A DNA stretch of 5,473 nucleotides from Planctomycetaceae bacterium. Its GTDB lineage: Bacteria > Planctomycetota > Phycisphaerae > Phycisphaerales > SM1A02. Position numbers and translations under genes: made by a program. How positions within the stretch are numbered: the first letter of the stretch is position 1; each line of letters begins with the position of its first letter. The notes beneath the pieces were generated by a model that was not told the origin of the DNA, did not search any database, and worked only from the letters and a program-made list of their open reading frames with translations. This document shows, one piece after another, positions 1 through 5,473 of the stretch. The stretch is from positions 1 through 5,473 of the forward strand of contig JAIYBS010000294.1 of the NCBI GenBank assembly GCA_027488415.1, written 5' to 3'.

Positions 1-580
1 CCCCGGGCTCCGCATCACGGGGTACGCCTGTGTCGAGCTGCGCGCCGGCACGGTCGAGCCCGCGCTCGTCGAGGCCGGCGTGATCCGCCTGAACGCGAAG
101 GAGCCGGTCATCGCACGGCTGCGCGCGCTGCACGAGGAGCTCGGCGCGATCCTCGACGAGCTCCGTCCCGCACGGGTCGCGGTGGAGGAGGTCTTCGCGC
201 ACGTCGCGCACGTCCGCACCGCGATCGTGATGGGCCACGGTCGCGGCGTGGTGCTCCTCTCCGCGGCGCTCCGCGACCTCGAGGTCGACGAGTTCGCGCC
301 GGCGGAGATCAAGAAGGCGCTCACCGGGCGCGGCCAGGCCTCGAAGCAGCAGATGCAGCGCGCGGTCATGCACCAGTTCTCGCTGCGAACGATGCCGGAG
401 CCGCCGGACGTCGCGGACGCCATCGCGATCGCCGCGTGCGCGGCGCGCCGTCATGCCGACGTCCGCGCGCTGGTCCCCGGCTCGCCCGTCCCCGAGCGAC
501 GCACGCTCCGCGCCTCCCGGAAGCCCCGGAGTCCCCGAGGACCGACCGAGTGGCGATGCACCTCCTCTCGCGCCGCCTGA
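1..580 (+). CDS. ruvC: Crossover junction endodeoxyribonuclease RuvC (5' end missing)
   Basis: RuvC cuts Holliday junctions as a dimer with the RuvAB branch-migration motor, in the cytoplasm. The reading frame is already open at base 2 and begins PGLRITGYACVEL, which is the conserved stretch just after the first catalytic Asp of the family's G-(I/L)-D-P-G motif. That Asp and the start codon therefore lie just left of the window. The visible 192 residues carry the rest of the RNase H-like active site: Glu at visible residue 62 in AVEEVF (E. coli E66 equivalent) and the DxxD pair at 136 and 139 in PPDVADAIAIA (E. coli D138/D141). The GHGRGVVLLSAAL and FAPAEIKKALTGRGQASKQQMQ segments also match the family. 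After the last catalytic Asp there are about 53 residues, the final 35 or so basic and Arg/Pro-rich and probably disordered. The stop is TGA at 578-580, inside the start region of trpE. ruvA and ruvB are not in view downstream. Identity is secure; only the N-terminus is unknown. Confidence 0.93.
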   Translation, partial: PGLRITGYACVELRAGTVEPALVEAGVIRLNAKEPVIARLRALHEELGAILDELRPARVAVEEVFAHVAHVRTAIVMGHGRGVVLLSAALRDLEVDEFAPAEIKKALTGRGQASKQQMQRAVMHQFSLRTMPEPPDVADAIAIAACAARRHADVRALVPGSPVPERRTLRASRKPRSPRGPTEWRCTSSRAA

Positions 581-2064
581 TGAGCGACCAGCTGACGCCG
601 GTGCTCGCCTACCGGCGCCTCGTCGCTCCCGACGACCGGACGGCGCCGAGCTTCCTGTTCGAGAGCGTCGAGAACGGCGCGACCGTCGGCCGGTGGTCGA
701 TGCTCGGCGCCCAGCCGGTGCTCGAGGTGCTCGCGCGCGGCCACGACGTCGAGGTGCGTGACCGTCGCGCGGGAACGTCCGAGCGCGTGCGGCTCGACGA
801 TCCGCTCGAGCGGCTCCGCGCGCTCTCGCGTCGCTTCGTGCCGCACGCGGTCGACCCGATGCCCGCCGCGTTCCACGGCGGCTGGGTCGGCTTCTGCGCC
901 TTCGACGCGGTGCGATGGCTCGAGCCCTCGAAGCTCCCCTTCGCCTCCGCGCCGCGCGACGACCGCGGGCTTCCGGACATGCACTTCGGCATGTACCGCG
1001 AGGTCGCCGTGTTCGACCACGTCGCCAAGGTCGTCCATGCCGTCGTCTCCGTTCCCGGCGACGAGCACGCCGACGAGGCCGCGGCGCTGCGCGCGGGCCG
1101 GGCGCAGCTCGACGCGTTCTGCGCGCGGCTCGTGGCCGGGGCGCCGCCCTTGGCCGCGGGCGCCGTCGAGCTCGACGTGGCCCAGCGGCCGGTGCCGGCC
1201 GACGCGGGCTCGATGACGCGCGCGCGGTTCGAGGACGCGGTGCGCAGCGCGCAGGAGTACATCCGCGCCGGCGACGCGTTCCAGGTGGTGCTGAGCCGCC
1301 GGATGGACCGCGAGACGCACGCCGATCCGTTCGACGTGTACCGAGCGTTGCGGGTCGTGAACCCGAGCCCGTATCAGATCTACCTCCAGGCCGAGGGCTG
1401 CATCCTCGTCGCGTCGAGCCCCGAGATCCTGTGCCGGGTGCGCGACCGCGAGGTGACCAACCGCCCGCTCGCCGGCACGCGTCGCCGCGGCCGCGACGAC
1501 GCGGAGGACCGCGCACTCGAGGGCGACCTCCTCGCCGACGAGAAGGAGCGCGCGGAGCACGTCATGCTCGTCGACCTCGGGCGCAACGATCTCGGCCGCG
1601 TCTGCGAGCAGGGCACCGTGTCGATCGACCGTTGCATGGAGGTCGAGCGCTACAGCCACGTGATGCACATCAGCTCGACCGTCACGGGCCGCCTCCGAGC
1701 CGGGCTCGACTGCTGGGACGCCCTGCGCGCGACGCTGCCCGTCGGCACCGTCAGCGGCGCGCCGAAGGTCCGCGCGATCCAGATCATCGACGAGCTCGAG
1801 CCGGTTCGGCGCGGCCCGTACTCCGGGGGGATCGGCGCGGTCGGCTGGAACGGCGACATGGACATCGCGCTGGCGCTGCGGACCATGGTGATTCCCACCG
1901 CGGGCCATCGCGACGGCGAGCCGTGGTCGGTGCACCTGCAGGCCGGCGCCGGGATCGTGCTCGACTCCGTGCCGAGTGCCGAGTTCGAGGAGACGATCGC
2001 CAAGAGCGCCGCGCTCGGGCGCGCGATCGATCTCGCGGAGCGTGCGTTCTCGCCGCGTGCGTGA
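556..2064 (+). CDS. trpE: Anthranilate synthase component I (TrpE)
   Basis: TrpE converts chorismate to anthranilate using ammonia from the TrpG glutaminase; it is the first committed step of tryptophan synthesis. From the ATG at 556 it is 502 residues, normal for the family. The N-terminal domain has DQLTPVLAYRRL and L34-F-E-S37, matching the LLES tryptophan-binding feedback motif with one Leu changed to Phe. The chorismate-binding domain has P304-L-A-G-T308, where Ala rather than Lys argues for TrpE over PabB. It also has E334 and MLVDLGRND (337-345), YSHVMHI with H371, GTVSGAPK (397-404) and QAGAGIVLDS (462-471). The start is uncertain. ATG 580 overlaps the ruvC stop as TGATG, but the preceding SRRLM aligns with the YRELL found before ADxxTPV in homologues, so translation probably starts earlier. 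GTG 550 has GAGG at 537-540, 9 bases upstream, and is an equally good candidate. A start at 436 is unlikely because its extra residues are low-complexity. trpG is not adjacent, since the next gene is convergent. Confidence 0.94.
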   Translation: MHLLSRRLMSDQLTPVLAYRRLVAPDDRTAPSFLFESVENGATVGRWSMLGAQPVLEVLARGHDVEVRDRRAGTSERVRLDDPLERLRALSRRFVPHAVDPMPAAFHGGWVGFCAFDAVRWLEPSKLPFASAPRDDRGLPDMHFGMYREVAVFDHVAKVVHAVVSVPGDEHADEAAALRAGRAQLDAFCARLVAGAPPLAAGAVELDVAQRPVPADAGSMTRARFEDAVRSAQEYIRAGDAFQVVLSRRMDRETHADPFDVYRALRVVNPSPYQIYLQAEGCILVASSPEILCRVRDREVTNRPLAGTRRRGRDDAEDRALEGDLLADEKERAEHVMLVDLGRNDLGRVCEQGTVSIDRCMEVERYSHVMHISSTVTGRLRAGLDCWDALRATLPVGTVSGAPKVRAIQIIDELEPVRRGPYSGGIGAVGWNGDMDIALALRTMVIPTAGHRDGEPWSVHLQAGAGIVLDSVPSAEFEETIAKSAALGRAIDLAERAFSPRA

Positions 2065-2101
2065 GCCGCCGGGCGGCGGCCGCGTCCCGCGCCCGCGCGG
2101 G
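2065..2101. terminator. Paired stem-loops in the convergent gap, possible bidirectional terminator
   Basis: Two perfect 6-bp stems with 4-base loops fill nearly all of the 39 bases between the trpE stop and the stop of the convergent membrane-protein gene. The first is GCCGCC / GGCGGC at 2065-2070 and 2075-2080 with loop GGGC. The second is CCCGCG / CGCGGG at 2086-2091 and 2096-2101 with loop CCCG. Neither is followed by a T-run on either strand, so this is not a classical intrinsic terminator. The position between converging transcripts makes a shared 3'-end or transcription-pausing role plausible. Chance hairpins are common in DNA this GC-rich, so confidence is low. Confidence 0.35.
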
Positions 2102-2103
2102 CA

Positions 2104-3021
2104 TCAGTCAAGCGGAATGGGGTCGTCGTCCTGGGGCGGCGGCGGCGGCGGCGGCCGGCGCACGGTCATCGAGCGGCCTGCCTGCGCGCCGGCCCTGGCG
2201 TCGGGCGACGGTCCGGCGTCCTCGGCGTCCTCGGGCGTCTTGAGCTTGCGCCGGCGCGGACCGCCGGCGACCTCGTCGCCCGCCGCGGATCCCTGGTAGG
2301 CGAGCATCGCGCTCGCGCCCGCCCAGAGAAGCGCCGCGGCGACGCGCATCGCGATCGCGAGCGGCTCGAGGAGGCTTGCGGAAAGGAGGACCTCAGCGAC
2401 CAGCGTGCACGGCACGGCGCCCAGCGCGAGGTACGCGGGGAGCGTCCGTCGCTCGCAGTCGGAGAGCGCGAGCCGGACCACGGTCGAGTCGACGAACATC
2501 CAGCCCGTGACGAGGCCGAGCGCCATCGTGCCGAACCACGCGCTCGTCGCGAGCATCCGGAGGAAGGCGTCCGCCGTGTCGCCGATCAGCCACGCGGTGC
2601 TGAAGGAGAGGAGGAGCAGGGCGGGGACGCCGGTCGCGAGCTCGGCGAATGCCAGCGTCCGCGCGCGGCGCAGCTCGACCGTGGCGCTCCCGGCCTGCTC
2701 CGGCAGCAGTGCGAGCGCCTGATTCGCCGCGATCATCCGCTGGACGCTCCCGAAGAGGGCCACGAGCGACACCAGCGGCCCGAGGCAGCCGACCTTGAAG
2801 AGCCCGAACGGTGCCCCGTAGAGGAACGACTTCCCGTAGGAGCGGATCGCGTCGGCCGCGTGCTCCCGGTTGCTCGCCTCGACCGCCTGGCCCTCCAGGG
2901 TGTCCCGGATCGGCCTTCCGCACTCCGGGCAGGGGCTCGACGCAGGCAGTCCCCGCAGGTTGTGGCCGCAGCCGACACATGCCAGGTCCTCGGAGATCCG
3001 GGGCTCGGACGGCGCGCGCAT
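2104..3021 (-). CDS. Zinc-ribbon multi-pass membrane protein, function unknown
   Basis: The ATG is at 3021-3019 and the TGA at 2106-2104, giving 305 residues. Near the N-terminus, C15-x2-C18 and C31-x2-C34, embedded in CVGCGHNLRGLP and CPECGRPI, form a zinc ribbon of the type very common at the N-terminus of planctomycete membrane proteins. About five hydrophobic stretches follow, at roughly 67-91, 122-147, 152-177, 195-216 and 217-242, so it is probably an inner-membrane protein. The C-terminal 60 residues look disordered: a basic patch PRRRKLK (255-261), seven consecutive prolines (290-296) and an acidic end DDDPIPLD. No catalytic motif is recognised, and no function can be assigned. The frame stays open far upstream of this start, but those residues are antisense to the protease gene and lack family character; the start was placed just before the zinc ribbon. 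No Shine-Dalgarno sequence is visible ahead of it. It converges with trpE and diverges from the protease gene. Confidence 0.8.
   Translation of the reverse strand: MRAPSEPRISEDLACVGCGHNLRGLPASSPCPECGRPIRDTLEGQAVEASNREHAADAIRSYGKSFLYGAPFGLFKVGCLGPLVSLVALFGSVQRMIAANQALALLPEQAGSATVELRRARTLAFAELATGVPALLLLSFSTAWLIGDTADAFLRMLATSAWFGTMALGLVTGWMFVDSTVVRLALSDCERRTLPAYLALGAVPCTLVAEVLLSASLLEPLAIAMRVAAALLWAGASAMLAYQGSAAGDEVAGGPRRRKLKTPEDAEDAGPSPDARAGAQAGRSMTVRRPPPPPPPQDDDPIPLD
2135..2155. repeat. (GGC)7 trinucleotide repeat encoding a polyproline run
   Basis: Seven exact tandem GGC units on the + strand lie inside the 3' end of the minus-strand membrane-protein gene, where they are read as CCG/CCC proline codons (residues 290-296). 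The tract length could vary by slippage in whole codons without breaking the frame. Confidence 0.8.
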
Positions 3022-3082
3022 CGGTCGGTCGGGTCGCTGCGGGGCGGGAATCTGCGTGCTCCTCGGAAATGTGGACGGATTC

Positions 3083-3098
3083 CGCCCGGGACCGGGCG
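3083..3098. repeat. Short inverted repeat in the divergent promoter region
   Basis: CGCCCG at 3083-3088 and CGGGCG at 3093-3098 form a perfect 6-bp inverted repeat with a GGAC spacer. It sits between the divergent genes, 14 bases upstream of the candidate -10 box of the protease gene, over the place where a -35 element would be. It could be an operator or simply a product of GC-rich sequence; nothing here identifies a cognate regulator. Confidence 0.35.
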
Positions 3099-3111
3099 AA
3101 CCGGACCGAAG

Positions 3112-3117
3112 TATAAG
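3112..3117 (+). promoter_or_regulatory. Candidate -10 box (TATAAG) for the S41 protease gene
   Basis: TATAAG matches the sigma-70 -10 consensus at five of six positions and is one of the few AT-rich spots in the whole window. It lies 30 bases upstream of the protease ATG, which would give a short leader of about 20-25 bases that includes the ribosome binding site. No good -35 is present: the best, GGGACC at 3088-3093 with an 18-base spacer, matches only three of six positions. No convincing oppositely oriented promoter for the membrane-protein gene was found in the same 126-base region. Confidence 0.4.
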
Positions 3118-3136
3118 ACGTACGCCCGGAGTCCCT

Positions 3137-3140
3137 GGAG
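3137..3140 (+). promoter_or_regulatory. Ribosome binding site of the S41 protease gene
   Basis: GGAG, within TGGAGGAT, ends 7 bases before the ATG at 3148. This is the clearest Shine-Dalgarno sequence in the window and fixes the start of the protease gene. Confidence 0.7.
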
Positions 3141-3147
3141 GATCTCG

Positions 3148-5473
3148 ATGCTGTCCCGACACGATGCCCGTCCGTTCCGCGTCGCCGCGTCCGCGGCCGT
3201 CGCGCTGGTCGCGTTCGCCCTCTCGCAGGCGTCGCTGGCCCAGGCGCCCGCCGCCCCGACGGTTCCCGACGAGGCCCCGCCGTCGGCGGTCGAGCGGTGG
3301 AGCGACGAGCTCTGGGATGCGGCGCGCCGCGGCGAGCGCTCGAAGGTCGACAACCTGCTCGACAACGTCCCGGTCGACGCCGCGTCCGCCGCGGCGAAGC
3401 GGCTCAAGGACGCCGTCGCCGCGCGCGACGGGCACCTCGCGGACACCGCGCGGAAGGTCGCGGAGCAGCGCGCCGAGAAGACCAAGGAGATGGACGAGGC
3501 CGTCGCGAAGGGCAACGCCGTCCCGGCGCTCGTCGGTGCCGCGTACGTCAAGTTCCTCTCGGAGGACTGGAAGAAGGACATCGCCTCGCCGGGCGTGCAG
3601 GCGGCGATCAAGCTCGCCGACCGGCGTATCGACGAGGCGCGCGCCGCGGGCGACTGGCTCTTCGCGGAGGAGCTCCTGAACCGGGTCCGCTCGCTGTACG
3701 AGGGCTCGGGCGACAAGGTCGCCTACCAGAAGTACGACGACGCGCTCGAGACCGACATCAGCCGCCGCGTGGTGCTCGTCCTCAACTACGCGCCCCGCGC
3801 GTGGTACGACCTCCGCAAGAAGCAGTACGACCGCCTCGACGAGAAGGACCGCAAGGAGCCCTTCGCGCCCTTCAACGAGAAGGGGCTCGACGACTGGAAG
3901 CAGGCGCTCGAGGGGATCAACGACCGAATCCTCTCGGAGGCCCTCTCGCAGATCGCCGCGCAGCACCTGGAGAACGTGGGCTGGAAGCCGCTCCTCGAAG
4001 GCGGCCTCGGCATGGTCCACCTGCTCGCGACGACCCCGGCGCTCAAGGAGAACTTCCCGACGCTCGGCGACGAGAAGCTCGCCGGCGCGTTCGCGGCGGC
4101 GGTGTCCGAGCAGCAGTCGGCGCTCGCGGCGATGAAGCCCGATGAGGTCGACGCCCCCACGTTCCGCAAGGTGATGGACGCGCTGGCGGCCGCCAACGCC
4201 GCGACCGTGAAGCTCCCGTCGGAGGTGGTCGTGCGCGAGTTCGGCGACGGCTGCATCTCGACGATGACCCACGACTTCGAGGATCCGTACACCGAGATCG
4301 TCTGGCCCGACCGCATGCGCCGGTTCAGCCAGATGATCAAGGGCAACTTCGTCGGCGTCGGCATCCTGATCCGCCACAACGAGAAGCGCGAGATCGTGAT
4401 CATCAACCCGCTCGACGGCAGCCCTGCGAAGCGCGCGGGCATCAAGCCCGGCGACAAGATCGTCGCGGTGAACGGCGCCGCCACCGCGGACTGGCCGCTC
4501 GACAAGGCGGTCGACACGATCACCGGCCCGGCCGGCTCCACCGTGAAGCTCTCCGTCACCCGCGAGGGCGTCGACGGCCCGATGGACCTGCCGCTCGTGC
4601 GCGAGAAGATCAAGATGTACTCGGTGCAGGGCTGGCGGAAGTCGGGCTACAACGCCCGCTTCGAGCCGCAGTGGGACTGGTTCATCGACGCCGATTCCGG
4701 CATCGGCTACGTGCGCCTCACCGGCTTCAACGAGGACACCTTCACCGACTTCCTGAAGGCGATGCGCGAGATGGCGATGCAGCGCCAGATCAACGGGCTC
4801 GTCCTCGACCTGCGCGGCAACCCGGGAGGCCTGCTGCAGAGCGCGGTCTCCTTCGTGAACGCGTTCCTCCGCCAGGGGCGGATCGTGAGCGTCGAGGACC
4901 GCAACGGGCAGGAGCTCTACGCGTTCACCGCGCAGCGCCAGCGCGCGCCGCTCGCGGACGTGCCGACCGTCGTCCTCATCAACGAGGGCAGCGCGAGCGC
5001 CAGCGAGATCGTGTCGGGCGCGCTCGAGGCGCACGACGCCGCGGTCGTGATCGGCGAGCGGAGCTTCGGCAAGGGCAGCGTCCAGGAGGTGCACGAGATC
5101 GGCGGCCGAGGCCCCGATGCCGACGCCAACGTGAAGTACACGGTGCAGCACTACCTGCTCCCGCCGAAGCCCGGCGAGGCGAAGGGCCGGCTGGTCCACA
5201 AGAAGCCCGGGGCGGAGGACTGGGGCGTGCTCCCGGACTACGTCGTGAAGCTGTCGCCGGACCAGATCGACGAGATCAACAAGCTGCGCGCGTCCGCCGA
5301 CGACCTCCCCGAGGAGGCTGTCGACGGGCTGATCGATCCGCCCGCGCAGGCAACGCCGCCGGGCGATGCGCCCGCCAAGGACGGGACCAAGGTCGCCGCC
5401 GAGCCCAAGGCCCCGCGCGACCCGTCGGAACTCGTGAGCAAGGGCATCGACCCGCAGCTCGAGATGGCCGTCA
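3148..5473 (+). CDS. Exported PDZ/S41 C-terminal processing protease (3' end missing)
   Basis: The frame is open from ATG 3148 to the right edge (775 residues visible). Residues 1-31 look like a Sec signal peptide: Arg near the N-terminus, hydrophobic core 12-25, and a probable cut after S29-L-A31, so the enzyme should act in the periplasm or outside the cell. A Pro/Ala-rich linker (32-47) leads to a charged, mostly helical region (48-353) with coiled-coil-like character around 80-122; I do not recognise this region. The S41 fold begins near 354 with the family's F-x-DPYT segment (D379). A PDZ domain follows at 399-474 (GNFVGVGI, AGIKPGDKIVAVNG), which would recognise substrate C-termini. The protease core starts near 518 and includes D554-LRGNPGG-561. 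The nucleophile is S617, the middle Ser of GSASASEI, and the general base is K642 in FGKGSVQ, spaced 25 residues as in Prc and CtpA. GVLPDYVV near 693-700 closes the core, followed by a Pro/Ala/Lys-rich tail. Both catalytic residues are present, so it is probably active. The final GIDPQLEMAV resembles the end of related proteases, so the stop is probably near. Confidence 0.93.
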   Translation, partial: MLSRHDARPFRVAASAAVALVAFALSQASLAQAPAAPTVPDEAPPSAVERWSDELWDAARRGERSKVDNLLDNVPVDAASAAAKRLKDAVAARDGHLADTARKVAEQRAEKTKEMDEAVAKGNAVPALVGAAYVKFLSEDWKKDIASPGVQAAIKLADRRIDEARAAGDWLFAEELLNRVRSLYEGSGDKVAYQKYDDALETDISRRVVLVLNYAPRAWYDLRKKQYDRLDEKDRKEPFAPFNEKGLDDWKQALEGINDRILSEALSQIAAQHLENVGWKPLLEGGLGMVHLLATTPALKENFPTLGDEKLAGAFAAAVSEQQSALAAMKPDEVDAPTFRKVMDALAAANAATVKLPSEVVVREFGDGCISTMTHDFEDPYTEIVWPDRMRRFSQMIKGNFVGVGILIRHNEKREIVIINPLDGSPAKRAGIKPGDKIVAVNGAATADWPLDKAVDTITGPAGSTVKLSVTREGVDGPMDLPLVREKIKMYSVQGWRKSGYNARFEPQWDWFIDADSGIGYVRLTGFNEDTFTDFLKAMREMAMQRQINGLVLDLRGNPGGLLQSAVSFVNAFLRQGRIVSVEDRNGQELYAFTAQRQRAPLADVPTVVLINEGSASASEIVSGALEAHDAAVVIGERSFGKGSVQEVHEIGGRGPDADANVKYTVQHYLLPPKPGEAKGRLVHKKPGAEDWGVLPDYVVKLSPDQIDEINKLRASADDLPEEAVDGLIDPPAQATPPGDAPAKDGTKVAAEPKAPRDPSELVSKGIDPQLEMAV

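Noticed and set aside
436..555. An extended N-terminus of TrpE from the ATG at 436
   Set aside because: The added residues are Arg/Pro-rich out-of-phase reading of the ruvC 3' end and would make a 145-base overlap. A start at 550-580 fits the family length.
451..1935. Long minus-strand open frame antisense to trpE
   Set aside because: trpE on the + strand carries every family motif. The antisense product is low-complexity Arg/Ala/His/Val-rich and matches nothing I recognise.
915..2243. Long + strand frame overlapping trpE in another phase
   Set aside because: Its product is almost entirely Arg/Ala/Gly/Pro, the shadow of GC-rich codons read one base out of phase.
3786..4613. Minus-strand open frame of 275 codons opposite the protease helical region and PDZ domain
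   Set aside because: It is Ser/Arg-rich with no domain and is antisense to a well-supported gene.
3022..5199. Minus-strand open frame continuing about 726 codons upstream of the zinc-ribbon protein start, antisense to the protease gene
   Set aside because: It lies opposite a protease with full domain and catalytic motifs. Its translation is dominated by Arg, Ala, Leu, Val, Asp, Glu and His with no recognisable domain, as expected when very GC-rich codons leave few stops on the other strand.
1..5473. A defence island, CRISPR, mobile element or other novel multi-gene system
   Set aside because: No repeats with spacers, transposase, integrase, terminal inverted repeats or defence motifs are visible; the genes are housekeeping or envelope genes with uniform composition.

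Overview
The window is very GC-rich bacterial chromosome with tightly packed genes and almost every third codon position G or C. The best clue to the host is the minus-strand membrane protein. It opens with a CxxCG-(H)NLRGLP-…-CPECG zinc ribbon, a signature I associate with Planctomycetota, especially Phycisphaerae-like lineages. The TrpE and the long S41 protease fit that assignment but do not prove it. This placement is an inference from family knowledge, not from a database search.

Layout from left to right: (1) ruvC, the Holliday-junction resolvase, cut by the left edge so that its first few codons are missing. (2) trpE, anthranilate synthase component I, same strand, overlapping the 3' end of ruvC. 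(3) A 39-base convergent gap holding two perfect 6-bp stem-loops. (4) A minus-strand gene for a zinc-ribbon, multi-pass membrane protein of unknown function with a proline-rich C-terminal tail. (5) A 126-base divergent intergenic region with a candidate -10 box, a small inverted repeat and a good ribosome binding site. (6) A long exported PDZ/S41 C-terminal processing protease running off the right edge, with a signal peptide, a roughly 300-residue helical N-terminal region, a PDZ domain and an intact Ser/Lys catalytic dyad.

The genes do not form one obvious pathway: DNA repair, tryptophan biosynthesis, an unknown membrane protein and an envelope protease. The only physical coupling visible is ruvC-trpE (overlapping, same strand) and the shared divergent promoter region of the membrane protein and the protease. 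No tRNA, rRNA, CRISPR array, insertion sequence or phage-like module is visible. I found no convincing undescribed system. The points most worth a second look are the protease's uncharacterised N-terminal region, the zinc-ribbon membrane protein, the ruvC-trpE linkage and the hairpin pair between convergent genes.
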